This document shows positions 17,858-27,530 of a stretch of DNA of 55,805 nt, in pieces (the stretch's first letter is position 1; each line of letters opens with the position of its first letter). Both the position numbers and the translations under genes were made by a program. A model generated the notes under the pieces. That model saw nothing but the letters and a program-made list of their open reading frames with translations, did not search any database and was not told the origin of the DNA. The DNA comes from Nitrospinaceae bacterium (lineage in GTDB: Bacteria > Nitrospinota > Nitrospinia > Nitrospinales > VA-1). Where the stretch lies: positions 1-55,805 of the forward strand of contig JAJDAV010000039.1 in assembly GCA_029261695.1 (NCBI GenBank), in the 5' to 3' direction.

Positions 17858-18241
17858 ATGAATTTTGAAATAAATATTCTAATTGTTGAAGATCTTTTGA
17901 CTACGCGTTTGTTTTTGCGAAGAACCTTGAAAAAATTAGGTTACTTCAATGTGGTTCTTGCTGAAGATGGTCAAGCTGCCCTCGAGGAGTTGAAGCGGAA
18001 ATCTTTTGATTTGATTATTTCCGACTGGCATATGCCAAATATGGATGGCTTGGACCTTTTTAAGGAGCTAAATAAAGATCGTAAACTCAGGGATGTTCCT
18101 TTTTTGCTTATCACGGCTGAAAAAGAGCGAGAAAAAGTGGTAGAAGCAGTAGCCGCTGGTATTAAAGAATATATTGTAAAGCCGGTGAAACCGGAATCTT
18201 TAGGCAATAAAATTAAAGAAGTAGTCTTTGGTGGTGCTTGA
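17858..18241 (+). CDS. Orphan single-domain response regulator (CheY-like)
   Basis: A 127-residue receiver with no output domain. Acidic residues are VEDLL (Glu11-Asp12), the phospho-acceptor is Asp56 in LIISDWHMPNMDG, the switch Thr is in LLITAEKERE and the Lys is in YIVKPVKPE. The family acts by protein-protein contact, for example in motility or phosphorelays, but no chemotaxis gene or histidine kinase gene adjoins it. No good Shine-Dalgarno precedes the ATG. An inverted repeat lies upstream. The gene converges with metK. Confidence 0.92.
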   Translation: MNFEINILIVEDLLTTRLFLRRTLKKLGYFNVVLAEDGQAALEELKRKSFDLIISDWHMPNMDGLDLFKELNKDRKLRDVPFLLITAEKEREKVVEAVAAGIKEYIVKPVKPESLGNKIKEVVFGGA

Positions 18242-18283
18242 TAAGCACCCCAAAGTAGTACCTCAATTCCCATCCCCTCCTAA

Positions 18284-19444
18284 TTACAGACCCGCATCTT
18301 TCTTAATTGCTTTTGCTTTATCTGTTTTTTCCCAAGTAAACGTAGCTTCTTTTCTGCCAAAATGTCCATAAGCAGCTGAAGGCAGATAACGCGGTTTGAG
18401 AAGATCAAGAGTTTTTACTATTCCGGCTGGTTTCAAATCGAAATGCGAACGTACCAGATTTTCCAAAATTCCTGGGTCCACATTGTGAGTGCCAAACGTT
18501 TCAATACATACAGAAACAGGATCAGCAACACCTATTGCATAGGCTAATTGAACTTCACATCTTCCAGCTACGTTAGCGGCTACCAGGTTCTTTGCAATGT
18601 AACGAGCCATATATGCAGCGGAGCGATCTACCTTGGATGGGTCTTTTCCTGAAAATGCTCCTCCTCCATGCCGGGAAAAACCGCCATAGGTATCAACAAT
18701 AATTTTTCTTCCCGTTAGCCCACAGTCTCCATGAGGCCCGCCCACTACAAATCGACCCGTAGGGTTGACATGAATTTTCATTTTCTTATGCTGTAGACTT
18801 TTTGGAATGACTTTGTTTATCACCAATTCAGTAACATCCGCTTTTATCTGTTTGGTGGTAACACTAGGATCGTGCTGGGTAGATATAACAACTGTTTCAA
18901 TGCAAACAGGTTTATTATTTTCGTATCGTACGGATACTTGTGATTTGCTGTCTGGTCTTAGATAGGGAAGGGTTCCCTTTTTCCTTACATCAGCAAGTTT
19001 TTTCACTAGTTTATGTGAATACATTATAGGCATCGGCATAAGCTCTGGAGTTTCCTTGCTGGCATAACCGAACATCATTCCTTGATCGCCTGCTCCTTGC
19101 TCGTGTTTGTCGTCATTGACGCCCCGGGCAATATCTTTGGATTGCTCGTCAAGTGCAATTTGCACACCGCATGTTTCATAGTCGAAACCCATATCGGACT
19201 GAGTGTAGCCAATATTTTTAATCGTGTTTCGAATTATTCCTGGCATTTCCACATAGCAGTCTGTAGAAATCTCTCCGGCAATTACCACAAAACCCGTTGT
19301 GATCATGGTTTCGCAAGCCACACGTGCTGTTCGATCTTTGGCTAAAATTGCATCCAAAATAGAATCAGAAATCTGATCCGCCATTTTATCGGGATGACCT
19401 TCGGATACAGACTCTGAAGTGAACAAAAAATTTCCTGGGTTCAT
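18284..19444 (-). CDS. metK: S-adenosylmethionine synthetase
   Basis: Makes SAM from ATP and methionine. The 386-residue protein has [20 protein letters not shown] at the N-terminus, the ATP-binding [14 protein letters not shown], and the [19 protein letters not shown] motif, in the order of the usual MetK. AAGGAAAG precedes the ATG. It follows ptsI by 71 bp on the same strand and is the last gene of the long minus-strand run. No SAM riboswitch is visible in the gap. Confidence 0.98.
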   Translation of the reverse strand: MNPGNFLFTSESVSEGHPDKMADQISDSILDAILAKDRTARVACETMITTGFVVIAGEISTDCYVEMPGIIRNTIKNIGYTQSDMGFDYETCGVQIALDEQSKDIARGVNDDKHEQGAGDQGMMFGYASKETPELMPMPIMYSHKLVKKLADVRKKGTLPYLRPDSKSQVSVRYENNKPVCIETVVISTQHDPSVTTKQIKADVTELVINKVIPKSLQHKKMKIHVNPTGRFVVGGPHGDCGLTGRKIIVDTYGGFSRHGGGAFSGKDPSKVDRSAAYMARYIAKNLVAANVAGRCEVQLAYAIGVADPVSVCIETFGTHNVDPGILENLVRSHFDLKPAGIVKTLDLLKPRYLPSAAYGHFGRKEATFTWEKTDKAKAIKKDAGL

Positions 19445-19515
19445 AAAAACTTTCCTTCTTTTAATTTTATTTATTATTAAACCAGATTTACTTTCTATGA
19501 ATTCGGGGAATTAAA

Positions 19516-21285
19516 TCAGGCAGGTATTATTTTTTCCTGGAAGCTTAAATCTCGATCAAAATCATCTGGAAACCGGGTTCGCATTTCCTTAGCAATAAAT
19601 TGAGATATTTCTTCCACAGAACTCAAATTTAACACATGATCGGCCATTTGGCGAGCTTCTTCCAGGCGAATTAACCGAATTATTTTTTTTACTTTGGGGA
19701 TTGAATGGGGTTCCATACTAAGGTCGTGCAGATCTCCTAAACCGAGCAAGAGCATGGTTGCCATCGGGTCGCCCCCTAGCTCACCGCAAATAGAAACTTT
19801 TTTGTTGGCCTTTTTTGCTGCATCAAATATTTGCTTTAAGGCCCTTATTACTGCCGGATGAAAGGGTTGGTACAAGTGGGCCACATTTTCATTTACCCGA
19901 TCAATGGCTAGAAGGTATTGAATTAAATCATTGGTTCCTATGCTGATGAAATTGACATGTTCTAGAATATGGTCAATACATATTGTGGCTGCGGGAGTTT
20001 CAATCATTGCACCGATTTCGATATTTTCGTCAAAAGGGATTTGATCCTCTTTCAATAATTCTTTTGCTTTTTGCAATAGTTCATTGGCCTGGATTATCTC
20101 TGATACTGAAGAGATCATGGGATAAAGTACTTTTACGTTTCCATATAGACTTGCTCTAAGAATCCCTTTCAACTGACTCAAAAATAATTCCGGTTTGGCC
20201 AGGGATAATCGAATGCCTCTTAATCCCAACGCCGGATTGTCTTCATCATTTGTGGGAATACCGGCGAGTTGTTTATCCATGCCGATGTCTAAGGTACGGA
20301 TGACCACCGGTCTTTTACCCATTTCCTGGGCGACTGCTTTGAAATTTTCATATAATTCTCTTTCACCCGGAAGGTTACTGGCAGACATGTAAAGAAATTC
20401 AGTTCGGTAAAGTCCAACCCCTTCAGCACCAAACTTGCGCAGAGTCTTGGCTTCTTGATTGGATTCGATGTTTGCTAATAGATGAATTTGGTGGCCATCA
20501 AGAGTTTCTGCTGATTGATGGATGTTGGCTAATAATCGCTCTTCGTATCTTCGATAGTTTTCCTGCTTTTTTAGAAAATACTGTGAATTTTCCTCATTCG
20601 GGTGAACGATTACTTCTCCATCTATGCCATCTACGACAACGTTATCCCCAGTGTTGATTTGTGATGTTAGATTTTTTATTCCAGTGACAGCGGGAATTCC
20701 CAATGCTGCAGCAAATATCCCTACATGAGAGGTCTTACCACCGGTTTCCGTAGCTAATCCTTTTATAAAGTTTCTAGGCATACTTAATGTGTCGGATGGG
20801 CTTAAGGAATGGGTGACTATAATTACTGGTTCTTGAATGTCGGACAATGTTTCCTGAGAGTGACCGATTAAATTTCTAAGTATGGCCTGGACGAGGAGGT
20901 CGAGGTCATCTTTTTTCCCCTTTAAATAGTCATCGTTTATATTGTCAAAAAGATTGAGGAAGTTTTGCAGGGTTTGATTTAGTGTCCACTCGGCATTTGT
21001 ACGATTCTTTCTAATATTCTCAATCGTATCATTTACCAGAATATCGTCATCAAGCAGAAGGGTATATGTGTCCAGGATAACAGCGTATTTATCGGCAATT
21101 TTTTCTGCACGATTTTTAATGTCAACCATTTGCACTTTTGTTTTTGCAATTGCATCACGAAATCTCTGTATTTCATTTTCTACTTCGTGATCTTCAAGTT
21201 TTTGCTTGAGGATGCAGAATTTTGAACGGTCCAGCAAATATGCTTTTCCGATAGCTACCCCTTTGGATACTGCAATGCCTTTCAT
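19516..21285 (-). CDS. ptsI: Phosphoenolpyruvate-protein phosphotransferase (PTS enzyme I)
   Basis: Takes phosphate from phosphoenolpyruvate and passes it to HPr. The ORF track extends to 21411, but the first 42 residues overlap ptsN and have no PTS character; the true start is ATG at 21285 (MKGIAVSKGVAIGKAY). The active His is in ATETGGKTSHVGI (His187 by this numbering). The PEP-binding barrel has LYRTEFLYM and GTNDLIQYLLAIDR. It lacks the GAF domain of PtsP. It begins 10 bp after ptsN, so the two are probably co-translated. No HPr gene is in the window. Confidence 0.95.
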   Translation of the reverse strand: MKGIAVSKGVAIGKAYLLDRSKFCILKQKLEDHEVENEIQRFRDAIAKTKVQMVDIKNRAEKIADKYAVILDTYTLLLDDDILVNDTIENIRKNRTNAEWTLNQTLQNFLNLFDNINDDYLKGKKDDLDLLVQAILRNLIGHSQETLSDIQEPVIIVTHSLSPSDTLSMPRNFIKGLATETGGKTSHVGIFAAALGIPAVTGIKNLTSQINTGDNVVVDGIDGEVIVHPNEENSQYFLKKQENYRRYEERLLANIHQSAETLDGHQIHLLANIESNQEAKTLRKFGAEGVGLYRTEFLYMSASNLPGERELYENFKAVAQEMGKRPVVIRTLDIGMDKQLAGIPTNDEDNPALGLRGIRLSLAKPELFLSQLKGILRASLYGNVKVLYPMISSVSEIIQANELLQKAKELLKEDQIPFDENIEIGAMIETPAATICIDHILEHVNFISIGTNDLIQYLLAIDRVNENVAHLYQPFHPAVIRALKQIFDAAKKANKKVSICGELGGDPMATMLLLGLGDLHDLSMEPHSIPKVKKIIRLIRLEEARQMADHVLNLSSVEEISQFIAKEMRTRFPDDFDRDLSFQEKIIPA

Positions 21286-21295
21286 ATTATTTTTT

Positions 21296-21760
21296 TCAAA
21301 TGAATTTGGAGTCTTCTTCCAAAAGTATGGAATAAATAGCACTGGAATCCTGAGCTTTAAGAATTCCTTCGCGCAAACCTTGATTTTTGAAAAGTCGAGA
21401 AATTCGTGCAAGAGCCTTTAGATGTTGGCCGGTTGAGTGTGCAGGGGCAATAACCATGCAAACAAAGTGTACTGGTTTTTGATCTAGAGACTCAAAGTCC
21501 ACGCCATTTAATGATCTTGCAAATACGGTTATGATTTGAGTTAGCTCTTCAGATTTCCCATGGGGGATGGCAACATTTTCGCCAATCCCAGTGCTTCCCA
21601 GTTTTTCACGTTCCATAAGGGTTTCAAAAAGGGCTTGATCGTTTTGTATAATATTGTTCTTCTTAAGACATTCGGTCATTTCTTTTATGATTTCTAATTT
21701 ATTTTGACCGACCAAATCTGCAATGACAGATTCTTTTTTTAGTATTTCATCGATTTTCAT
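21296..21760 (-). CDS. ptsN: PTS EIIA-Ntr (nitrogen-regulatory phosphocarrier)
   Basis: A 154-residue EIIA of the fructose/Ntr type with the phospho-His in GENVAIPHGKSEE (His67). The protein regulates nitrogen, potassium or carbon functions rather than sugar uptake. It is encoded between hpf and ptsI, in the classical rpoN neighbourhood (rpoN-hpf-ptsN), although here the upstream order is lpt-rpoN-hpf-ptsN. The Shine-Dalgarno is weak. No sugar EIIBC is adjacent. Confidence 0.94.
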   Translation of the reverse strand: MKIDEILKKESVIADLVGQNKLEIIKEMTECLKKNNIIQNDQALFETLMEREKLGSTGIGENVAIPHGKSEELTQIITVFARSLNGVDFESLDQKPVHFVCMVIAPAHSTGQHLKALARISRLFKNQGLREGILKAQDSSAIYSILLEEDSKFI

Positions 21761-21789
21761 ATGTGTATTCTGTTTCCCCGATACTCAGA

Positions 21790-22119
21790 TTAGTCCAAAA
21801 TTTGATTTTTTGATTGATTCCCTTTTTTGTTTCGCAAATCTTTTGCTTTTTCTTTATGTTTGCGAATTTGCTTCTCCATTTTATCTAAGGATTTGTCCAT
21901 GGATGTATAGAGATCATTTGTTTCCTCTTGGCTATGGAGAGTGAACTCTTTGGTTTTTACTGTGATTTCTGCAAAATGTCGGTGTTTTTCTACAGCAAGC
22001 GCCACGTGAACATCAGCTTCTTCCCCAAGGTCATAAATAGTCTTGTCCATTTTACTGTTTAGGTGATCACGAATACCATCGGTTATCTCAATTTTTCTTC
22101 CTGTTACAGTCAATTTCAT
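21790..22119 (-). CDS. hpf: Ribosome hibernation promoting factor (short HPF/YfiA family)
   Basis: A 109-residue protein (MKLTVTGRKIEITDGIRDHLN start) that binds the 30S subunit and dimerises or silences ribosomes in stationary phase. It has the S30AE fold core (EEADVHVALAVEKHRHFAEITVK, hydrophobic strands) and a basic C-terminus rich in Lys. It lacks the long extra C-terminal domain, so it is the short form. AGGAGA gives a strong Shine-Dalgarno. It lies between rpoN and ptsN, as in many proteobacteria. Confidence 0.93.
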   Translation of the reverse strand: MKLTVTGRKIEITDGIRDHLNSKMDKTIYDLGEEADVHVALAVEKHRHFAEITVKTKEFTLHSQEETNDLYTSMDKSLDKMEKQIRKHKEKAKDLRNKKGNQSKNQILD

Positions 22120-22201
22120 ATGCGTCTCCTAAAAATGCAATCAATACCTACTATTTTAAACTTGAAATGATTCTGAGTAAATTAAAAGCGGATGGATTTG
22201 A

Positions 22202-23632
22202 TCAAAAAAACTTTTTCCTTTTGCTGGCCGGTGGGATATTAAGTTCTTTTCTATATTTGGTAATGGTTCGTCTGGCAATTTTGGCGTTTTTCCTCATTAG
22301 AACTTGAACCATTTGATCATCTGTGTAAGGGCTGTTGCCATCCTCATCAGCTATCACTTCCTTAATCATATTTTTCACTCTTATAGAGGATAGGCTGTTT
22401 CCCATATAAGATTTAATGCCACTATGAAAGAAGAATTTTAATTCAAAAATTCCCTGAGGGGTATCAATATACTTGTTAGTGGTGATGCGGCTTACCGTTG
22501 ATTCGTGCATTTCTATATCCTTTGCCACATCCTTTAAAACCATGGGTTGTAAGTAAGATAGCCCATTATCCAAAAAGCTTTTTTGCAATTTTACAATGCT
22601 CTTTCCGACCTTGTAAATGGTTTGTCGACGTTGATCAATACTTTTAATCAGCCACAATGCGGAGCGATATTTTTCATCAAGATACTCTTTTGTTTGGCCT
22701 TCCTTGGTTGTGTTTAGCAGATTTTGATAAAATGCATTGATCTTGATATTAGGTACGCCCTCATCGTTTAACGAAACATCATAACCTTCATCGGTTTTGA
22801 ATACGACAAGGTCGGGAGTTACGTAATCGACGGCTTCTGAGTTGAATGCGGTACCGGGCTTGGGATTAAACTCTCTTATGGTGCCCAGCGCATCTAGAAC
22901 ATTATTTATGTCTGTTTTTAGTTCGGCTGCCACTTTGGGTAAATATCTATCTTCAAGGCGATCCAGATATTTTTCAATTAATATATCAACCAGGGGATTT
23001 CTTTCAGGCAGGTCTTGAGCTTGGATCATAAGACATTCTTGAAGCGAGCGTGCTGCTACACCCAAGGGTTCAAACTTTTGAATAATTTTTAATACCCGTT
23101 CGACATTATTTTCATCCGTATGGCAGATTTCTGCTATTTCGGATAATTCGGCACCCAGGTAGCCGTCTTTTTGAATATTTCCAATGATGCCAGACCCGAT
23201 AAACTTGTCTGTGTCTGATTCAATAGTGAGGTTTAATTGCCAATATAAGTGATCGGATAATGAAGCTTCTTTTCTGTAGGTAGCTTCAATGGAGGGCTTT
23301 TCTGTAATACTTTCAGCAGACATTCCTTGGTCAATATTGTTTTGAAAGTAGCTTTCCCAATCCACTTCTTGTTCTTGAGAATCTTGTGAGGTCTCGGAAA
23401 AAGAATCGTAGTCTTCGTCCCCATCCTCTTTTATTTTTTCGTCAGGCGAATCAATGTCATCTTCTTCCAGCATCTCTTCCAGAACAGGGTTGTCGATGAT
23501 TTCTTGTCTAACCAACTGCGCTAATTCCAGTCGTGCAAGTGGTAGAAGTTTAATAGCCTGCTGGAGCATAGGTGTCATGACCAGCTTCTGGCTCATTTTC
23601 AAGTTCAAATTCATTTTCATTTCCATCGCCAT
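22202..23632 (-). CDS. rpoN: RNA polymerase sigma-54 factor
   Basis: A 476-residue sigma-54. Region I is a Leu/Gln-rich helix set (MSQKLVMTPMLQQAIKLL); region II is acidic (EEDDIDSPDEKIKEDGDEDYD). The core-binding part follows, then a HTH with MHESTVSRITTNKY and the RpoN box ARRTITKYRKELNI near the end. It directs transcription from -24/-12 promoters and needs an AAA+ activator; one such activator lies at 48261-49652. A GGAGA precedes the ATG. It follows lptB by 14 bp. Confidence 0.97.
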   Translation of the reverse strand: MAMEMKMNLNLKMSQKLVMTPMLQQAIKLLPLARLELAQLVRQEIIDNPVLEEMLEEDDIDSPDEKIKEDGDEDYDSFSETSQDSQEQEVDWESYFQNNIDQGMSAESITEKPSIEATYRKEASLSDHLYWQLNLTIESDTDKFIGSGIIGNIQKDGYLGAELSEIAEICHTDENNVERVLKIIQKFEPLGVAARSLQECLMIQAQDLPERNPLVDILIEKYLDRLEDRYLPKVAAELKTDINNVLDALGTIREFNPKPGTAFNSEAVDYVTPDLVVFKTDEGYDVSLNDEGVPNIKINAFYQNLLNTTKEGQTKEYLDEKYRSALWLIKSIDQRRQTIYKVGKSIVKLQKSFLDNGLSYLQPMVLKDVAKDIEMHESTVSRITTNKYIDTPQGIFELKFFFHSGIKSYMGNSLSSIRVKNMIKEVIADEDGNSPYTDDQMVQVLMRKNAKIARRTITKYRKELNIPPASKRKKFF

Positions 23633-23646
23633 AATTTTTTCTCCGG

Positions 23647-24369
23647 CTAAAATGAAAACTGGTCGCCAAGGTAAATTTGCTTTACCTTTTCATCCTGCGC
23701 GACCTGATGAGGTGAACCTGAACAGATAATTTCACCCTCGTTAATGATATAGGCGCGATCGGTTATGCTTAAGGTCTCGCGAACACTATGGTCAGTTATT
23801 AACACTCCAATTCCTTTGTTTTTTAGTTGCGAGATGATTGATTGAATATCCGCAACGGCTATCGGATCAATTCCCGCAAAAGGTTCGTCCAGTAACACAA
23901 ATACCGGAGAAGTTGCTAAGGCGCGGCTAATTTCTACTCGTCTTCTCTCACCACCCGAGAGAGCGTAGGCCATGGAATCTTTTATGTGAAGAATGTTTAG
24001 TTCTCTAAGTAAAGATCGAGCCTTTTTTTTTCTATCAAACTTAGAGAGTTTTTGTGATTCCAAAACAGCCATAACATTCTCTTCAACGGTTAGTTTTCTG
24101 AAAACCGAGGGTTCCTGAGGCAAATAGCTAACACCTTTTTTAGCTCGCTTATGCATAGGGTAGTTGGTGACGTCTTCATCATTTAATAGAACCTGCCCAC
24201 CATCCGGGTGGGTGAGGCCTACCACCATATAAAAAGTAGTGGTTTTTCCGGCCCCATTGGGACCCAGTAACCCCACAACTTCTCCTTGATTGATTTCCAG
24301 ACTTACCCTGTTAACCACCTTTCGCGACCGGAAAGATTTAACGAGGTTTTTGATTCTCAGACCAGCCAC
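23647..24369 (-). CDS. lptB: LPS export ABC transporter ATPase LptB
   Basis: Drives LPS extraction from the inner membrane with LptF/LptG (not in this window). The 240-residue protein has Walker A GPNGAGKTTT, signature LSGGERRRVEISRALA, Walker B VFVLLDEPFAGIDP and the LptB-type start GLRIKNLVKSFRSRKVV. The start is GTG and no good Shine-Dalgarno is visible, so it may depend on read-through from lptA. It sits between lptA and rpoN. Confidence 0.96.
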   Translation of the reverse strand: MAGLRIKNLVKSFRSRKVVNRVSLEINQGEVVGLLGPNGAGKTTTFYMVVGLTHPDGGQVLLNDEDVTNYPMHKRAKKGVSYLPQEPSVFRKLTVEENVMAVLESQKLSKFDRKKKARSLLRELNILHIKDSMAYALSGGERRRVEISRALATSPVFVLLDEPFAGIDPIAVADIQSIISQLKNKGIGVLITDHSVRETLSITDRAYIINEGEIICSGSPHQVAQDEKVKQIYLGDQFSF

Positions 24370-24408
24370 ATCAATTATTCTTTAAAAGGAGGTTTGATTA
24401 TATTTATT

Positions 24409-24921
24409 CTAGTTTGAAGGATTCTCTTTTCGTTCTTTTTTATCATCATCTTTTGGATAAATTTTCATGCGGACTCTGTTATTTGCAACAAAACGATCTT
24501 TGTCCAAAAGAAATATCATTTCGCGTCCTTCGATCATATTACTGTCTTCCCATGCTGTTGCTTTTGGGGTGCCAGTAAGGATGATTTTTTGCAATTTATC
24601 TAAATAAATTGCTTTATCGCCCTTGGCTCGCTTTTTTCCTCGTGTTATGAAAACATTACCGAGGGCTACAATTTCATCTGTTTCCTTTTTATCCTTGGTG
24701 TTGTAGACCTCGAGAATATCGGAGGTTATTTTCAAGTCACCCCAATAACCCACAACATTTCCTGAAAAAATAATTTTTAATCCACCATCTTCAGATCGCA
24801 TGCGGTCCGAAGTGATTTCAACCGGGTCTTTTTCCTTACTAATGAGTGGAGAAGGTATTTGTAAGGAAAACACCAAGGCAAGGGTGATTAAGAAAATAGA
24901 TTTTTTAATGTTTTTAGTCAT
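24409..24921 (-). CDS. lptA: LptA-like periplasmic LPS transport protein
   Basis: Periplasmic bridge of the LPS transport machine. After a signal sequence (KKSIFLITLALVFSLQIP) the mature part has OstA repeats, EITSDRMRSEDGGLKIIFSGNVVG and ITSDILEVYN, which build the beta-jelly-roll. The ORF track extends to 24999, but the ATG at 24921 lies 4 bp after the lptC stop and gives a proper signal peptide, so I use it. The C-terminus is very basic and acidic in turn (KDDDKKERKENP). Confidence 0.88.
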   Translation of the reverse strand: MTKNIKKSIFLITLALVFSLQIPSPLISKEKDPVEITSDRMRSEDGGLKIIFSGNVVGYWGDLKITSDILEVYNTKDKKETDEIVALGNVFITRGKKRAKGDKAIYLDKLQKIILTGTPKATAWEDSNMIEGREMIFLLDKDRFVANNRVRMKIYPKDDDKKERKENPSN

Positions 24922-24925
24922 ATTT

Positions 24926-25369
24926 TTATTTAGAAAGCTTTGTGTTTGCCGTTCCATCTTTTTCCGCCTGAAATCTTCCAGCCAATGATTGTGAGTCACC
25001 TCTTAACTTTACTTGGCCGACCAAATCAATGTCTTTTGAACTATTATTATAAGTGCCTGATTCTGCTGTAATCACATAAGGGTGCTTGTTCTCTTTGGGG
25101 AGAATCATTTCGACATCTTTTAAACGGGTTACATCCTCTTGATTATTGATTTGAGCCAACCCTGCTTTTAAAATCCATTCTTTTTTACCTTTAACTTCAT
25201 GGGTTACTTTGAAATTTTCGATTTCAACATCCACCCCTTTTTCCATTATTTTGACCTTTACGTTTCCCATTTCTACTTTATTGTCCTCAACCTTATAGAA
25301 ATAAAATCCGGCCAGACTAATAACTCCAAAAGCAATAATCAGTAAGATAACTCGGACGACATTGATCAT
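24926..25369 (-). CDS. lptC: LptC-like inner-membrane LPS transport protein
   Basis: A 147-residue protein with one N-terminal span (VILLIIAFGVISLAGFYFY) and a periplasmic jelly-roll containing ITAESGTYNNSSKDIDLVGQVKL, typical of the LptC/YrbK family. It links LptBFG to LptA. It begins the lptC-lptA-lptB cluster, with a 76-bp upstream gap containing a TTAACTAGTTAA palindrome and an ATGGCAT/ATGCCAT inverted repeat; a promoter may lie there. Confidence 0.88.
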   Translation of the reverse strand: MINVVRVILLIIAFGVISLAGFYFYKVEDNKVEMGNVKVKIMEKGVDVEIENFKVTHEVKGKKEWILKAGLAQINNQEDVTRLKDVEMILPKENKHPYVITAESGTYNNSSKDIDLVGQVKLRGDSQSLAGRFQAEKDGTANTKLSK

Positions 25370-25445
25370 TTAACTAGTTAATTTTTAAAGAATTATGCAC
25401 TTATGCAAATGGCATACCACGGGTTGATGATGCCATAGGGGTGGG

Positions 25446-25931
25446 TCAAAGTAAAGGGAAAAGGGGGGGTGTTCTGGGTGTTAGATGAAACGGTGAAAAG
25501 GTGAATTCGCGTGTGGTTTCATTCTCATTGCTAATATGAATTTCCAGGCGTTCATGAATCCCAAATTTAAACTCTTCTGGTTTTTTATCGGATTGTAATT
25601 TTTCCGACCATTCGATGATTGTAATTGCTTTGCTATAAATGATTTCTTCCAAGCCAAGATTGTTTATCTCATTTTCTGTTTCAAGTCGGTAAAGATCTAT
25701 GTGGAAGATAGGTGTTTTCCCTTGGTATTCATTAATCAGGGTGAATGTGGGGCTTCGAATGTAGGTTTTATTATCCAGTCCCGCTCCAAGGCAAATGCCT
25801 TGTGTTAGGCAGGTTTTACCTGCACCTAAATCGCCAAAAAGTAAAACCAGATCACCTTCAATCAACTTGGCGCCGAGCTTAATTCCTAGTTGCAAGGTTT
25901 CCTCCGGGTTTTTGGTAATTATTTTAGTCAT
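25446..25931 (-). CDS. tsaE: tRNA threonylcarbamoyladenosine biosynthesis ATPase TsaE
   Basis: Partner of TsaB/TsaD in making t6A at position 37 of ANN-decoding tRNAs. The 161-residue protein has Walker A LLFGDLGAGKTCLTQG, the SPTFTLINEY segment and HIDLYRLE, characteristic of TsaE. Its ATG overlaps the nnr stop by 4 bp (ATGA). The last 20 residues (TPRTPPLFPLL end) are proline-rich and not typical of the family. Confidence 0.93.
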   Translation of the reverse strand: MTKIITKNPEETLQLGIKLGAKLIEGDLVLLFGDLGAGKTCLTQGICLGAGLDNKTYIRSPTFTLINEYQGKTPIFHIDLYRLETENEINNLGLEEIIYSKAITIIEWSEKLQSDKKPEEFKFGIHERLEIHISNENETTREFTFSPFHLTPRTPPLFPLL

Positions 25932-27469
25932 GGTAGAACTCGTTTTAAGGCATCTGGCAGACTTCTTAGCAGGTCTCCTGCAATCAAGCTGCTTTGGGTT
26001 TCACCGCTTGCAAAGAGGTCTCCAGATTGACCATGGATATATGCCCCGGCTACTGCGGCATTCTGCAGGGAAATATTTTGTGCTGCTAATCCCGCGATGA
26101 TCCCTGTCAATACATCACCCGAGCCTCCTGTTGCCATACCTGGATTGCCCGAAGGATTGATGAAAACATCTCCATCTGGTGTTCCCACAAGGCTAGGAGC
26201 ACCTTTTAATAGCAAGATGACAGAATGTTTTTTCGCAAATTCAGAAGTGATTTTTATTCTGTCCTCTTGAATTTTTTGAGTTGATAAACCGGTGAGTCGG
26301 GACATTTCTTTAGGATGAGGAGTAAGGATTGCAGATTCCAATTTTCCCAGCCAGTCTTTATGGGTCTCAAATGCGTTGATCGCATCTGCATCCAAAATCA
26401 TGGGGCAATTGATTAGCGGCAGAAGCTCGCCGATTAAGTTCACCGTTTCGGGGTTTGTAGTCAGGCCAGGTCCTAACGCAACAGCTGTTTTACCATCTAG
26501 TAATTCTATAATCTGCTCTTTTGCTTTGAGGGAAAGAGTGCCCGCTTTTGTTTCCGCTAAGGGTACTGTCATCACTTCCATAGGGTGCAGTTCAAATGCT
26601 TTTTGGCAGCTTTCGGGTAAAGCCAGTGTGCATAAGCCACATCCTGATCTCAAGGCAGCAAGAGCCGCAAGTGCTGCTGCGCCACCTTTACCAGTAGATC
26701 CTGCCAATACCAAAACATGACCGTAATTACCTTTATGTGAATCAGGTGGACGCGCTGCAAAAATATCTTTTATATCTTCTTCTTCGACAAGTTGAATATG
26801 AATCTTCTGATTGTTCTGGTGGGGGATACCTATGTCTAACAACTCTACTTTTTTCATTACTCCAGCGGCAGGGTGCAACAAGTGGCTATTTTTGAATGAA
26901 GCTAGAGCGAAAGTGATGTCCGATTTAACATGAGGGCCTATTAATTGACCAGAGTCTGCATTTATTCCGGAATTAATATCTACGGAAGCGGTAAATTTTT
27001 TCGGTTGATTTATTTTATCAACAACGGTTTTCATGAAATCTGTTACTGGTTTAGATAGCCCTGTTCCGAATAGAGCATCGACAATAACATCTGCATGACG
27101 CAATTTGTGGTCAAAGGTATCGATGTTCTCAGGGCTTAATTCTTTTAAGGGGATTTTCATATTTCGCGTGATAATTGAATTTGTTTTGGCATCGCCTTTC
27201 AGGTCTATAAGCTTTCCCGCTAGTAAAACAGTAACGTTGGCTCCTAACTGCGTTAGATGCCTGGCAATAACGAATCCATCACCCCCATTATTTCCTTTAC
27301 CACAAAAAATAATAATTTTTTTTGAATGCAGGTTGGAAAGAATTTGTTGCAAACGTTCTACGATAGCCTTGCCAGCATTTTCCATAAGGACGATGCCAGG
27401 GATTCCTAATTCTTCTATGGCCCATCTGTCGATATCCCGCATTTGCTTGGCTGTAACTATTGGCAGCAA
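25928..27469 (-). CDS. nnr: Bifunctional NAD(P)H-hydrate epimerase / ADP-dependent NAD(P)H-hydrate dehydratase
   Basis: Repairs damaged hydrated nicotinamide cofactors. The 513-residue protein has an N-terminal YjeF_N epimerase (about 1-215; MRDIDRWAIEELGIPGIVLM, GKGNNGGDGFVIARHL) and a C-terminal ribokinase-like dehydratase (about 230-505; GHVLVLAGSTGKGGAA, LTPHPKEMSRL, ATGGSGDVLTGIIAGL). The start is TTG with AGGAGA at 8 bp, which decides it. It overlaps tsaE by 4 bp, an arrangement common in many bacteria. Confidence 0.95.
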   Translation of the reverse strand: MLPIVTAKQMRDIDRWAIEELGIPGIVLMENAGKAIVERLQQILSNLHSKKIIIFCGKGNNGGDGFVIARHLTQLGANVTVLLAGKLIDLKGDAKTNSIITRNMKIPLKELSPENIDTFDHKLRHADVIVDALFGTGLSKPVTDFMKTVVDKINQPKKFTASVDINSGINADSGQLIGPHVKSDITFALASFKNSHLLHPAAGVMKKVELLDIGIPHQNNQKIHIQLVEEEDIKDIFAARPPDSHKGNYGHVLVLAGSTGKGGAAALAALAALRSGCGLCTLALPESCQKAFELHPMEVMTVPLAETKAGTLSLKAKEQIIELLDGKTAVALGPGLTTNPETVNLIGELLPLINCPMILDADAINAFETHKDWLGKLESAILTPHPKEMSRLTGLSTQKIQEDRIKITSEFAKKHSVILLLKGAPSLVGTPDGDVFINPSGNPGMATGGSGDVLTGIIAGLAAQNISLQNAAVAGAYIHGQSGDLFASGETQSSLIAGDLLRSLPDALKRVLP

Positions 27470-27530
27470 CTCAATTCTCCTGATTGTTCGAGTCTATAGA
27501 AAGTGTGTCACAAATTTTACGCCATTTAAA

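Noticed and set aside
19445-19515. SAM riboswitch upstream of metK
   Set aside because: The 71-bp gap is AT-rich and has none of the conserved stem or core sequences I would expect.
21286-21411. N-terminal extension of ptsI in the ORF track
   Set aside because: It overlaps ptsN, has no PTS similarity, and the conserved MKGIAVSKG start follows it.
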